From NCBI GenBank assembly GCA_017569285.1, contig CP069419.1, positions 1,612,001-1,676,000 on the forward strand: a stretch of 64,000 bases of DNA, read 5' to 3'. This stretch comes from Clostridiales bacterium. GTDB lineage: Bacteria; Bacillota; Clostridia; Christensenellales; Aristaeellaceae. The notes beneath the pieces are model-generated. The model saw only the letters and a program-made list of their open reading frames with translations, searched no databases and had not been told where the DNA came from. The position numbers and the translations under genes were made by a program. Shown here piece after piece: positions 30,370 to 39,427 of the stretch. Numbering within the stretch: the first letter of the stretch is position 1; every line of letters begins with the position of its first letter.

Positions 30370-31794
30370 CTGCAGAAGAATGATATCTTCCCCATGCGGG
30401 CGGAAAACCTGGGTGCGGATATGGAAGGCGTATGCCGCCATGAAGGCATGACGGTCTTTGTTCCCGGCCTGCTGCCGGGTGAAGAAACGGATGTGCGCAT
30501 CGTCAAGGTGGAAAAGCGCTATGCCTTCGGGCGGATGGAGCGCCTGCCGGCCGTTCCCTCACCAGACCGGAAGGATCCGGACTGTCCCGCGTTCCCCCGC
30601 TGCGGTGGCTGCTCCTGCCGCCACATGCGCTATGAAGCCACCCTTACAGCCAAGCAGCGCCAAGTCGAAGACTGCTTCCGCCGGATCGGCGGCATGGAGG
30701 TGGAAGTCCTTCCGCCGCTGGGAATGGAGAATCCCCGCGCCTACCGGAACAAGACCGCGCTGCCGCTGGGCGGAACCGCCGCGGCTCCGGTGCTCGGCTT
30801 CTATGCACCCCGGAGCCATTCGGTCATCCCAATCGAAAACTGCCCGAATGCCATGGCGCCCTCGGATGAAATCGCCGCCCGCTTTCGGTCCTGGATGAAA
30901 CGTTTTTCCATCGCCCCCTATGATGAGACCACCCACCGCGGGCTGGTCCGCCACCTGATGGTCCGCGTCAGCCGCGCCGGGGAATGTATGGTCACCGTCG
31001 TCATCAACGGACCGTCCCTGCCGCACGAGCAGGAGCTGGCCGAAGCCCTGAAGCCGCTGGGCGTCGTCAGCCTGTTTGCAAATATCAACACCGCCCGGAA
31101 CAACGTCATCCTGTCCGACCGTTTCCAGATTATATATGGAAGCGAAACACTTTCCGATACCCTCTGCGGGCTGGAATTCCGGCTTTCCCCGGGCGCCTTC
31201 TTCCAGGTCAACCCGTCCCAGACGGAAAAGCTGTATGAAACCGCCCTGCGCTTCGCCAGCCTGACCCCGGAGGATACGCTGTGCGATGTCTACTGCGGCG
31301 CCGGAACTATCACCCTGATGATGGCCCCGTACTGCCGCTCTGCCGTCGGAATTGAAGTCGTCCCGGCTGCGGTGGAGAACGCCCGGGAGAACGCAAAGCG
31401 GAACGGAATCCCGAACGCCGAATTCCACGCCGGCAAGGCGGAGGAGCTGCTGCCCCGCATGGTCCGGGACGGCCTCCGCTGCAATGTGATCGTTGTGGAT
31501 CCGCCGCGGAAGGGGCTGGAACCGGAAGTCATCCGGGCAATTGCCGAAGCCGGTCCTGACCGGGTCGTCTATGTCTCCTGCAATGTCGCGACCCAGGCGC
31601 GGGATGCCGCGTTCTTCCGGGAAGCCGGATATAACGTGCAGAAGGTCCAGCCGGTCGATATGTTCTGCTGGACCTCCGGAATCGAGTCCGTCGCATTGTT
31701 CTCCCGGGATGAAAAAAAACACTGCCGGCTGGCAGGGAAGGACAGGCTGTATGAAGATAATCGACCATGTGGAAAAGCAGGACCAGACGATTGA
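30370..31794 (+). CDS. rlmD: 23S rRNA (uracil-C5)-methyltransferase, RlmD/RumA family
   Basis: A SAM-dependent methyltransferase that puts a methyl group on a 23S rRNA uracil. An N-terminal TRAM domain is followed by the iron-sulfur motif C-x5-C-x2-C (CPAFPRCGGC), the SAM domain with DVYCGAGTITL, the DPPRKG motif, and the catalytic Cys in YVSCNVATQARD. No ATG sits at the expected N-terminus: the family start corresponds to QKND, just after a CTG at 30370 preceded by AAGGCGGG. A TTG at 30340 has almost no leader after the predicted transcription start. An internal ATG at 30394 would cut the TRAM domain slightly. RlmCD specificity is equally possible. Confidence 0.88.
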   Translation: MQKNDIFPMRAENLGADMEGVCRHEGMTVFVPGLLPGEETDVRIVKVEKRYAFGRMERLPAVPSPDRKDPDCPAFPRCGGCSCRHMRYEATLTAKQRQVEDCFRRIGGMEVEVLPPLGMENPRAYRNKTALPLGGTAAAPVLGFYAPRSHSVIPIENCPNAMAPSDEIAARFRSWMKRFSIAPYDETTHRGLVRHLMVRVSRAGECMVTVVINGPSLPHEQELAEALKPLGVVSLFANINTARNNVILSDRFQIIYGSETLSDTLCGLEFRLSPGAFFQVNPSQTEKLYETALRFASLTPEDTLCDVYCGAGTITLMMAPYCRSAVGIEVVPAAVENARENAKRNGIPNAEFHAGKAEELLPRMVRDGLRCNVIVVDPPRKGLEPEVIRAIAEAGPDRVVYVSCNVATQARDAAFFREAGYNVQKVQPVDMFCWTSGIESVALFSRDEKKHCRLAGKDRLYEDNRPCGKAGPDD

Positions 31795-32074
31795 TTTTTC
31801 CAAGGTGACTGCCTGCGGGGAATGCTGCACGGGCTGTTCGAAAAAGCTCGCCGGGGAATGCCCCGGATGCCTGGAGGCGGACGGGGTCGTTCCGGAATGG
31901 GCCGGCTCCGGCCGGTGTAAAATCCACACGTGTGCCCGAGACCACGGGGTGCAGTTCTGCAGCCTGTGCAAAGAATTCCCCTGCAGCCGGATTCCGGACC
32001 TGATTCCGTGGAATCCCGATATCATTCCCTACCTGATGTACATGCGGGATGAATATAAACGGTACAATCCGTAA
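31751..32074 (+). CDS. Small cysteine-rich protein, DUF3795-like
   Basis: A 107-residue protein that overlaps the end of the methyltransferase gene by 44 bases, with GGAAGGA seven bases before its ATG. It has many cysteines in close pairs (ACGECCTGCSKK, ECPGC, HTCARD, CSLCKEFPC), the pattern of the DUF3795 family, which probably binds zinc or an iron-sulfur cluster. The function is unknown. The overlap implies translational coupling with the rRNA methyltransferase. Confidence 0.8.
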   Translation: MKIIDHVEKQDQTIDFSKVTACGECCTGCSKKLAGECPGCLEADGVVPEWAGSGRCKIHTCARDHGVQFCSLCKEFPCSRIPDLIPWNPDIIPYLMYMRDEYKRYNP

Positions 32075-32105
32075 TTCTTTGGTGCCGGACAGATGGAGGA
32101 ACAGC

Positions 32106-32933
32106 GTGAAAACACTGTATGTTTCAGATCTGGACAAAACGCTGATGCGGAGCGACAAATCGCTTTCGCCGTATACGGTCTCAACGCTGAACCGGCTGAT
32201 CCGGAAGGGCGTCCTGTTTACATATGCCACCGCCCGCTCCATCCAGAGCGCAAAAGAAATCACCGGCGGGCTGGAAATGACCCTGCCGGCCGTCATCCGG
32301 AACGGCACCACCCTGGCGGACAACACCACCGGAAAGCTGCTGTGGAAGGCGGTTTTTTCGGCGGAAGAAATGGAAATTCTCATGACCCGGCTGCCGGAGC
32401 TGGGCCCGTGCGGGTTTGTATCCACCTACTTCGGGGATGATATGTTGAAGCTCTGCCTGGAGGGAGAACATTCCCCCGGCATGCAGGCTTATATGGAGGA
32501 GCACCGGAACGATCCCCGGTTTGCCGCGGTCGGCACCCTGCGGGAAATGTTCGCGGGGAGTCCCGGATATGTCACCCTGGTCGACCGAAAGGAAAACCTG
32601 GAATCCGCCTGTGCGCGGATGAAGGAATACCGGGGCTGGGAAGTCGTTTTCCAGCAGGATGCCTACAGCCCGGATTACTGGCTGGAGATCTGCCCCGACA
32701 ACAGCACCAAAGCCAAAGCCCTCCTCCGCCTGAAGGCGGAGATCGGTGCGGACCGGCTGGTCGTGTTCGGGGATTCCGTCAACGACCTGCCGATGTTCGC
32801 CGCCGCGGATGAGGCATATGCCGTATCCAACGCCATCGATGAAGTCAAAGCGGCGGCCACGGGCATCATCGGCAGCAATGATGAGGACAGTGTGGCGCGT
32901 TTCATTGCCCGCGCGGAAGGGATCGGCGACTGA
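32106..32933 (+). CDS. HAD-superfamily phosphatase, Cof type
   Basis: A 275-residue cytoplasmic hydrolase with motif I SDLDKTL near the N-terminus (nucleophile Asp and acid/base Asp), a C2-type cap in the middle and motif IV VFGDSVNDLPMF near residue 215. Cof-type enzymes dephosphorylate sugar phosphates or nucleotides; the substrate cannot be read from sequence. The GTG start is chosen because GGAGG lies seven bases upstream and the HAD strand begins at once; the longer frame from 32049 has no such site. It ends the three-gene unit that starts at rlmD. Confidence 0.86.
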   Translation: MKTLYVSDLDKTLMRSDKSLSPYTVSTLNRLIRKGVLFTYATARSIQSAKEITGGLEMTLPAVIRNGTTLADNTTGKLLWKAVFSAEEMEILMTRLPELGPCGFVSTYFGDDMLKLCLEGEHSPGMQAYMEEHRNDPRFAAVGTLREMFAGSPGYVTLVDRKENLESACARMKEYRGWEVVFQQDAYSPDYWLEICPDNSTKAKALLRLKAEIGADRLVVFGDSVNDLPMFAAADEAYAVSNAIDEVKAAATGIIGSNDEDSVARFIARAEGIGD

Positions 32934-32961
32934 AGCAATCCGGGAAAACCGAAGCTGTCAT

Positions 32962-33001
32962 AAAAAGATCCGGCCGACAATCCTGTCGGCCGGACCTTTT
33001 T
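32962..33001. terminator. Bidirectional terminator
   Basis: TCCGGCCGACA pairs with TGTCGGCCGGA around a four-base loop and is flanked by five A residues on the left and five T residues on the right. It ends the HAD gene on the plus strand and the ABC permease operon on the minus strand. Confidence 0.92.
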
Positions 33002-33021
33002 GTCCCGGTTGGGTCATTTTC

Positions 33022-35022
33022 CTACATGGTAATTTCCTTTTTGCCGCTGATCTTGAAGAACAAGGCAAGGGCGATAATCGTGGAGAAGGTCAGGATAGCG
33101 GAGATTGCCGATGCCACACCGTCATTTCCGCGGATAACCTGGCTGTAGATTTCCAGCGTCATGGTTTTCGTGCTGGGATTGTACAGGATAATCGATGTGG
33201 ACAGCTCGGTAATGATCATGATCCAGCTGAGGATCGCGCCGGAAATCACACCGGGCATCATCATCGGGGTGGTAATCCGGAAGAACGTCTTGGTTGGACC
33301 GGTGCCCAGGCTCACCGCAGCTTCCTCAATGCTTGGGGAGATATTCCGGAGGATGGCCGCCGAGGAGCGGATCGTATAGGGCAGGCGCCGGATGGTGTAG
33401 CTCAGGATCATGATGAACATGCCGCCGGCCAGCAGGAGCGGGCGCTTGTTGAACGCGGTCAGCAGCGCGATGCCCAGGATGGATCCGGCCACGGTTTCCG
33501 GGAACATGCTCATCACGTCCACCGTCGCGTTGAAAACGTTCCTGCGCCGTACCACCAGGTATGCGATCATGCACGCGATCACCACAATCACGACAATCGA
33601 GATGGTGGACATCAGGTAGGTCATCCAGATGGAATTGCTCACGGTGTCGAAGGCCTCCACATAGCTCTTCAGCGAGAATCCCGGGGCAAACATCCGGCCG
33701 TTGGTATTCCGGAAGGAATTGAAGATCACCAGGCACTGGGGCATGATCGCGATGCCGACCATGATGTAGCAGTACAGGTGGGCCAGCACGTTCCGGACGC
33801 CTTTGGCCTTGTGTGCTTCCACCGGATGCAGGGCGCTGATGGAGAATACCTTCCGGTTGGCAATGTATTTCTGGAGCAGGAATACGCCGGTCGTAATGAC
33901 GATGGCGATAATGGAGATCGCCGCCGCCAGGTTTTCCGATCCGCCCAGCTCGCTGAAGAATTCCTTGTATACCAGCACCGGCAGGGTAATGTAATTTTCA
34001 CCGATCAGCATCGGCGTGCCGTAATCGGCAAACGCCCGCATGAACACCAGCAGGGCGCCGGCCAGCAGCGTCGGCAGCATCAGCGGCAGGACCACCTTGA
34101 ACACCTTGCGGATCCCCGCGCAGCCTAGGCTTTCGCTGGCTTCGATCAGGCTGTTGTCCATACTCTTGAAGGCGCCGGAAATGAACATGAACACCAGGCT
34201 GTACAGCTGGAAGCTCATGACAATGACACAGCCTTTAAATCCGTAAATATCCCCCAGCTGGATTCCAATCTGCGCCAGCAGGTTGGTCACAATTCCGTTT
34301 CTGCCGCACAGCTGGATCCAGGCGTATGCGCCGATAAACGGTGCGGACATGGACGATACGAGGATCAGGATCTGCAGGACTCCGGCTCCCCGGATCTTCA
34401 TCGTCGACATGATATAGGCCATGGGGGTCGCGATGAGGACCGATACCAGCGTCACCACGGCCGAAATCAGCAGCGAATGCCAGATAGCGTTGCTGTAATA
34501 GGCCTTGCTGAATATCTTTTCATACATTTCAAATGACAGCTGCCCCTCGCTGTTCAGCAGCGCCTGGCGCAGCAGCATATACAGGGGATAGATCAGGAAA
34601 ACCAGGTAGAATATGATCGCCAGGACGGTAATCATCGGCCAGACGTCATGGGAGATCAGCAGGAACGCGCCTCCCAGCACCGCCAGGACACCGATGATCA
34701 TCAGGACGTACCGCAGGGGCATCACGGTTTTGTCAAAGCCGGTCACCTTCTGCAGCTGTTCCAGCACAGTATTCTTGGCCCGGCCGGAAGCCGTCAGGTT
34801 CCTGCCCCGGTAATCCTCCTCCGTCAGTTCGGGAGCCGGCGTTTTCCCGGTGGCATAATCAATCCACTCCCCGTCTGACAGGTTCGTTTTCCGGGCGTAG
34901 TAATCCGCCTGGCTCTTTCCCATCAGTCCGCAGGCCGCCATCACGATGCCGAGCACCAGCAGCAGGATGCCGACAAGCATAATGCCGGTTTTCCGCGGAC
35001 GGATCGCATTACGCGTGCGCAT
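33022..35022 (-). CDS. ABC transporter permease, fused two-domain FbpB type
   Basis: A 666-residue membrane protein with two binding-protein-dependent permease domains joined head to tail (about residues 150-390 and 430-660). Each carries an EAA-type loop (EASESLGCAGIRKVF and EEAAVSLGTGPTKTFF) that contacts the ATPase. About 100 extra residues with a soluble loop between two helices precede the first domain, which is unusual. Fused permeases of this kind serve importers of ferric iron, thiamine or 2-aminoethylphosphonate. It overlaps the ATPase gene by 14 bases. The substrate is not determined. Confidence 0.88.
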   Translation of the reverse strand: MRTRNAIRPRKTGIMLVGILLLVLGIVMAACGLMGKSQADYYARKTNLSDGEWIDYATGKTPAPELTEEDYRGRNLTASGRAKNTVLEQLQKVTGFDKTVMPLRYVLMIIGVLAVLGGAFLLISHDVWPMITVLAIIFYLVFLIYPLYMLLRQALLNSEGQLSFEMYEKIFSKAYYSNAIWHSLLISAVVTLVSVLIATPMAYIMSTMKIRGAGVLQILILVSSMSAPFIGAYAWIQLCGRNGIVTNLLAQIGIQLGDIYGFKGCVIVMSFQLYSLVFMFISGAFKSMDNSLIEASESLGCAGIRKVFKVVLPLMLPTLLAGALLVFMRAFADYGTPMLIGENYITLPVLVYKEFFSELGGSENLAAAISIIAIVITTGVFLLQKYIANRKVFSISALHPVEAHKAKGVRNVLAHLYCYIMVGIAIMPQCLVIFNSFRNTNGRMFAPGFSLKSYVEAFDTVSNSIWMTYLMSTISIVVIVVIACMIAYLVVRRRNVFNATVDVMSMFPETVAGSILGIALLTAFNKRPLLLAGGMFIMILSYTIRRLPYTIRSSAAILRNISPSIEEAAVSLGTGPTKTFFRITTPMMMPGVISGAILSWIMIITELSTSIILYNPSTKTMTLEIYSQVIRGNDGVASAISAILTFSTIIALALFFKISGKKEITM

Positions 35023-36112
35023 CGTCGATGACTCCTTTCGTCAGGCTCTTTTCGCCGTCGGTGGTGTAGATGTTGATTTTTTCCTTTTCGAATCCCAGGC
35101 TGATTTCCGTCCCGTTGGGGATAATGTTCGAAATGGAGCTCTTCTCCGTGATTTCAACGGTTTCGCCGTTGAACAGCTCCACAAAATACGTGGTCATCAG
35201 TCCCAGGAAGATGCTGGATTTCACGGTGGCGGTTACGCCGGGCATGCCTTTCTCCTGGATGATAAACTCTTCGGGGCGGACCGATACCTTCACGTCCTGC
35301 GTTCCGTTAACCCCTTCAAAGTTGTCGTATTCCATCGTATAGCCATTCCCGAAGGTCAGCGTTCCCGCCGCGCCGTCCGCCGTCGCGCTGAGCGTGTTGC
35401 TGTGCCCGATGAAGTTGGCGACAAACAGGTTCGAGGGCCGCTGGTAAATGGATTTCGGCGTGGATACGTGCTGGATCACGCCGAAGTTCATTACGGCGAT
35501 CCGGTCGGATACCGCCATCGCCTCTTCCTGGTCGTGCGTCACGTAAATGGTTGTAATCCCGACGTCATTCTGGATCTGCTTGATGGCGTTGCGCATCTCG
35601 ATCCGCAGCTTCGCGTCCAGGTTGGAAAGCGGTTCGTCCATCAGCAGCAGGTTCGGGCGGATGACGATGGCGCGAGCCAGGGCCACGCGCTGCTGCTGGC
35701 CGCCGGACAGCCGTTCCGGCAGGCGGGAAGCATACTCGGTGATCTTGACAGTCTCCAGGATTTCATTTACACGCGCGTTGATCTCATCCTTGGGCAGCTT
35801 CCGGTTTTTCAGGCCGAATTCCACATTCTGCCGCACCGTCATATGCGGGAAAACCGCATAATTCTGGAAAACCATGCCGATGTTCCGCTTGGCCGGGGCA
35901 ATATCGTTGATCACCTGGGAATCAAAGGAAATCGTTCCGCCTTCAATGGTGTTGAAGCCGGCAACCATCCGGAGAAGCGTCGTCTTCCCGCAGCCGGAAG
36001 GGCCCAGCAGCGTAAAGAATTCCCCCTCCTTCACGTCCAGGCTCAGGTCGGGAATAATCGTATTGTTCCCGTATTTTTTTACCACATGGTCAAAATGAAT
36101 CCCAACGCTCAT
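35009..36112 (-). CDS. ABC transporter ATP-binding protein, FbpC/PotA type
   Basis: A 367-residue ATPase that powers the importer. Walker A GPSGCGKTT (about 37-45), signature LSGGQQQRVALARA and Walker B LLLMDEPLSNLD are intact. The C-terminal 130 residues form a TOBE-type regulatory domain as in iron, spermidine and phosphonate systems. It lies between the binding-protein gene and the permease gene. Confidence 0.93.
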   Translation of the reverse strand: MSVGIHFDHVVKKYGNNTIIPDLSLDVKEGEFFTLLGPSGCGKTTLLRMVAGFNTIEGGTISFDSQVINDIAPAKRNIGMVFQNYAVFPHMTVRQNVEFGLKNRKLPKDEINARVNEILETVKITEYASRLPERLSGGQQQRVALARAIVIRPNLLLMDEPLSNLDAKLRIEMRNAIKQIQNDVGITTIYVTHDQEEAMAVSDRIAVMNFGVIQHVSTPKSIYQRPSNLFVANFIGHSNTLSATADGAAGTLTFGNGYTMEYDNFEGVNGTQDVKVSVRPEEFIIQEKGMPGVTATVKSSIFLGLMTTYFVELFNGETVEITEKSSISNIIPNGTEISLGFEKEKINIYTTDGEKSLTKGVIDDAHA

Positions 36113-36162
36113 CTGTAAACAATCCTTTCCGATTTACTGGTCTCCGGTATGCTTCCTCCATA

Positions 36163-36215
36163 AACAGCCGGTGCGCAACCGGAAACCCCGATTGCGCACC
36201 GCCGGATACCGGGAT
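36163..36215 (-). other. Intercistronic stem-loop
   Basis: CGGTGCGCAA and TTGCGCACCG form a 10-bp stem between the binding-protein gene and the ATPase gene, without a T tract. Such hairpins often protect the upstream mRNA so that more binding protein than ATPase is made. Confidence 0.65.
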
Positions 36216-36217
36216 GA

Positions 36218-37246
36218 TTACTTGTTGATAATATCCGCCACGCGGGTCTTCAGTTCAGCGGTATGCGCGATCACATATTCGCTGTCTTCATAGGCCAGGA
36301 AGATGTCCGCCAGGGGCGTCATGTCTTCGTTGGTGTATTCCACGGGACGAATATTGCGGCTGGTGGTCTTCTCCGCCAGGAACTTCTGTGCTTCTTCGGA
36401 GAGCATGAAGTCGATGAACGCCATGGCCTCATCCACGTGCTTCGAGTTCTTCGGGATACCGATCTGGGCGGGCAGGAACACGGTGCCTTCCACCGGATAT
36501 ACGATATGGACGTTCTCCGCGCCGTCCTTGATCATGGTGACGCAGGGATCCTCATAGGTCAGGCCCACGGCGTATTCACCGTTGATAACTCCCTTGTATA
36601 CCGCGGAGGAGCCGGAGGTCAGCTTCACATCCTGGCCCTTCAGCAGGTCTTCCGTATACTTCCAGGCAGCGTCGCTCTCATACTTCTCCGCCGCGGTCTC
36701 GCCTTCGCCCATCACCAGCAGCCAGTTGGTCAGCTGGCAGAAAGCGGAAGAGGAAGCGGAAGGATCGGCGGAAACGATCTTGCCCTTCAGTTCGGGCTGG
36801 AGCAGGTCGGCATAGCCCTTGACCTCGATGCCCAGCTCGCCCAGCAGCTTGTCGTTCACCAGCAGCACGCTGCCGTCCACAGTATAGTTGGTGCAGAAGC
36901 CCAGCTTGTTGCGGTATGCTTCCATCAGGTAATCATCTTCCGGGGAATAGTATTCCTGGAACAGGTCGGCGTTGGCAACATAGTTGGCCAGGCTGCCGCC
37001 GTACATCAGGTCGAAAGAGCAGTATTCCTGTTCCTTTTCCGCCTTGATACGGGCCATGCAGTCGCCGGTGCCCAGGGATTCGGAATTGATCTTGATCCCG
37101 GTCGCATCTTCAAACAGGGGATAGATAGAGCGCAGGCCGTCACTGTTCGGGGTGCAGATATTCAGGACGCGTTCGCCTTCCGCGAAAACAGCCGAAACGC
37201 TCAGCACCATTGCCAGAACGAGAAAAATGGAAATAAATTTCTTCAT
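36218..37246 (-). CDS. ABC transporter substrate-binding protein, FbpA/AfuA-like
   Basis: A 342-residue exported protein, first gene of the importer operon. The signal peptide (MKKFISIFLVLAMVLSVSAVFA) ends in AxA-like sequence and has no lipobox Cys, so no lipid anchor is predicted. The mature protein starts with VLNICTPNSDG and has the type II periplasmic-binding fold of ferric-iron and phosphonate binders (segment GIKINSESLGTGD). The iron-binding Tyr pair cannot be placed with certainty, so iron is a guess. A candidate promoter (TAAAAT near 37308 with TTGTTT 16 bases upstream) lies about 60 bp ahead. The rest of 37247-37603 holds only this and the next gene's promoter. Confidence 0.85.
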   Translation of the reverse strand: MKKFISIFLVLAMVLSVSAVFAEGERVLNICTPNSDGLRSIYPLFEDATGIKINSESLGTGDCMARIKAEKEQEYCSFDLMYGGSLANYVANADLFQEYYSPEDDYLMEAYRNKLGFCTNYTVDGSVLLVNDKLLGELGIEVKGYADLLQPELKGKIVSADPSASSSAFCQLTNWLLVMGEGETAAEKYESDAAWKYTEDLLKGQDVKLTSGSSAVYKGVINGEYAVGLTYEDPCVTMIKDGAENVHIVYPVEGTVFLPAQIGIPKNSKHVDEAMAFIDFMLSEEAQKFLAEKTTSRNIRPVEYTNEDMTPLADIFLAYEDSEYVIAHTAELKTRVADIINK

Positions 37247-37537
37247 GGGGAAGCCCCTCCTTTGAATGAATATTTCGGACCTCGCTGTCCGTTTTCTTTG
37301 CTTTCATTTTACACCTTTTTTGCAAAAAAACAATCGCCGGTTTCGGCAGGGGCTGTATACAGCCGCTGCAAATCCGGACTATTTTCCGCCGGCTGTCCGG
37401 ATCGGCCGGTTCCAGCCGGAATCCGCTGCCATTCCGGAAGGAATACCGCCGGTTTTGGGGGCAAAACACGAATATTATGGAACTTTTCAGAATGTTTTGC
37501 CGGTTCTCCGTGTCCCGCAGCATCACGGTTTCCGGAT

Positions 37538-37566
37538 TTGCCGTTTGTCCCGATTGCCGCTATACT
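37538..37566 (+). promoter_or_regulatory. Promoter for the DNA glycosylase gene
   Basis: TTGCCG (37538-37543), 17 bases, TATACT (37561-37566), about 38 bp before the ATG. Confidence 0.65.
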
Positions 37567-37603
37567 GTTGCCAAAGCAGGGGATAACAGGAGGGAATCCG
37601 GCC

Positions 37604-38083
37604 ATGATCATTCATCCCATTCCGCCGGTATTTGACCGCAGTTCACGGGTCCTGGTGCTCGGCAGCTTTCCGTCGGTCAAATCCCGGGAAGCGAATTTCT
37701 TCTATGGTCACCCGCAGAACCGGTTCTGGAAGGTGGCCGCCGCCGTCTTCGGCGAAGTGCCTCCGGTCACCGTAGGGGAAAAGAAAGCGTTCCTGCTCCG
37801 GAACCGTATCGCCGTATGGGATGTCATCCGTTCCTGCGATATCACCGGTTCTTCGGATGCCAGCATCCGGAATGTAGTTCCGAACGACTTGTCCGTGATC
37901 CTTTCCGCGGCGGATATCCGGGCGGTATTCGTCAACGGGAAAACCGCGTACCGGTATTATCAGCGGTATACGGAGCCGCAGACCGGCCGTCCGGCGGTCT
38001 GCCTGCCGTCCACCAGCCCCGCCAACGCGGCGTGGAGCGTGGAGCGGCTGGCGGAAGCCTGGAAAGTCATCCGGGACCTGTAA
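37604..38083 (+). CDS. DNA-deoxyinosine/uracil glycosylase of the HDG family
   Basis: A 159-residue repair enzyme of the uracil-DNA glycosylase superfamily. LVLGSFPSVKSRE near residues 18-30 followed by FYGHPQNRFW (34-43) is typical of the hypoxanthine-DNA glycosylase branch (DNA-deoxyinosine glycosylase). The C-terminal LPSTSPANA motif is the counterpart of the active-site loop in the Mug/UDG group. It removes deaminated bases. GGAGGG stands nine bases before the ATG; a much longer frame from 36263 is read-through of the gene on the other strand. It is a single-gene unit with its own promoter and terminator. Confidence 0.88.
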   Translation: MIIHPIPPVFDRSSRVLVLGSFPSVKSREANFFYGHPQNRFWKVAAAVFGEVPPVTVGEKKAFLLRNRIAVWDVIRSCDITGSSDASIRNVVPNDLSVILSAADIRAVFVNGKTAYRYYQRYTEPQTGRPAVCLPSTSPANAAWSVERLAEAWKVIRDL

Positions 38084-38103
38084 ACCTTTTTTGGGGGATC
38101 TTC

Positions 38104-38136
38104 ACGGCAAACGGGAAAACCGTTTGCCGTTTTTCT
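38104..38136 (+). terminator. Rho-independent terminator
   Basis: ACGGCAAACGG pairs with CCGTTTGCCGT around GAAAA, followed by four to five T residues. It ends the glycosylase gene. Confidence 0.92.
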
Positions 38137-38280
38137 GTCCGGCAGGGAATTTCCGGCACAATCGTAAAGGTTTGCATTTTTGCGCGCATATCCGAAAATG
38201 TATGGTTGTTTCCACTCAACTTATAAGCTGTTAATTGGCTGTTTTGGCCATGTTTTTCCCTGTTTTTGCCAAAAAGCGTC

Positions 38281-38330
38281 TTGACAATGCGCATCTGTTG
38301 CCATATCATGATATTGCAATCGTTTACACA
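38281..38330 (+). promoter_or_regulatory. lacI-type regulator promoter with palindrome and LacI-family operator
   Basis: TTGACA (38281-38286), 17 bases, TATCAT (38304-38309). A 12-bp perfect palindrome ATATCATGATAT (38303-38314) covers the -10 box. Immediately after it TGCAATCGTTTACA (38315-38328) resembles LacI-family operators with a central CG and lies over the predicted transcription start. Autoregulation of the locus by the next gene is likely. Confidence 0.7.
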
Positions 38331-38367
38331 TATGCGTTCAGAGAAGGCTCATGGAGGGTCGTTCACA

Positions 38368-39372
38368 ATGGGTTTGGTTCGCCTGAAGGATATTGCGGAA
38401 GAGTGCGGGGTTTCAATCGCGACGGTCAGCCGCGCGTTGAACGGCCTGCGGCGGGATGACAGCAAAACCGCCGCGGTGATCCGCCAGGCCGCGCGGGAAA
38501 TGGGATACGTCCCGAACGCCGCCGCGCTGGCCCTCAAAACCAGCCGCTCCAATACCATCGGGGTCCTGTATGAGGACAAGCTGGATCATGAATACTTCAG
38601 CGCCCTCCTGGATGACCTCCGGCGGGAAGCCGGAAAGCTAGGCTACCACCTGGCCCTGATCGGCGGTCCCGATCCGACGCAGCCGGGCTATGTCGAGCAG
38701 GCCCGCTGCCGGAACCTGGACGGCGTCATCATTATCCAGGCGGATTTTGAGTCCCCCGAGGTCGCCCGCCTCGTCACCGGCTCCCTGCCCTCGGTCATCA
38801 TTGACCACCTGTATGAGGGGAGCATTTGCATCGGCAATGACAACCAGGAAAGCATGCGGCAGATCGTCCGCTACGTGTGGGAGCGCGGCCACCGCCGGAT
38901 CGGGTATATCACCGGGGAAGCCGGTGTGGTCACCCGGGAACGTCTTTCCGGGTTTTACAGGGCCTGCGCGGAGCTCGGGCTCTGCGTGCCGGAAGGTTCG
39001 GTGCGGGAGGGGCATTTCCGCGCGCCGGAAGAGTGCGCCGCCCTCATCCGGTCGCTGATGGCTGATCCCGTCGGTGCCACCTGCATCCTCTGCCCGGATG
39101 ACTACAGCTGCCTCGGCGCGATGTGGGCGCTGAAGGAAGTGGGGATCAGTGTTCCGGAGCAGGTCAGCCTCGTCGGTTACGATGGAATCCGGATGGGGCA
39201 GATGATTCGTCCCCGCCTCACCACCTACCGGCAGGATACCGCCGGAATCGCCGAAGAGTGCATGCGGCTCCTGTCCGGCGCGATCGAATCCCCGGACAAG
39301 TGGTACGCCCGGCAGGCAATCATCAGCGGAAAACTGGTGGAAGGCGAAACCGTTCTCGGACTTTCCCGCTGA
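38368..39372 (+). CDS. LacI-family transcriptional regulator
   Basis: A 334-residue regulator. The N-terminal helix-turn-helix with hinge (LKDIAEECGVSIATVSRAL) is the LacI signature, followed by a periplasmic-binding-protein-like effector domain (NTIGVLYEDK onward to the conserved SLVGYDGIRMGQ near 280). The ATG at 38368 has GGAGGG ten bases upstream and starts directly before the helix-turn-helix. It leads the polysaccharide locus, and the operator-like site in its own promoter suggests that it controls the whole cluster. The inducer is probably a beta-gluco-oligosaccharide (inference). Confidence 0.92.
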   Translation: MGLVRLKDIAEECGVSIATVSRALNGLRRDDSKTAAVIRQAAREMGYVPNAAALALKTSRSNTIGVLYEDKLDHEYFSALLDDLRREAGKLGYHLALIGGPDPTQPGYVEQARCRNLDGVIIIQADFESPEVARLVTGSLPSVIIDHLYEGSICIGNDNQESMRQIVRYVWERGHRRIGYITGEAGVVTRERLSGFYRACAELGLCVPEGSVREGHFRAPEECAALIRSLMADPVGATCILCPDDYSCLGAMWALKEVGISVPEQVSLVGYDGIRMGQMIRPRLTTYRQDTAGIAEECMRLLSGAIESPDKWYARQAIISGKLVEGETVLGLSR

Positions 39373-39427
39373 AAAGCGGTGGAGATAAAGAAATAAAGTC
39401 AAACCGACATTCAAAGGAGGAATCCCC

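Noticed and set aside
36263-37603. The long upstream extension of the DNA glycosylase frame
   Set aside because: It is antisense to the binding-protein gene; the glycosylase has a clear start at 37604 with GGAGGG.
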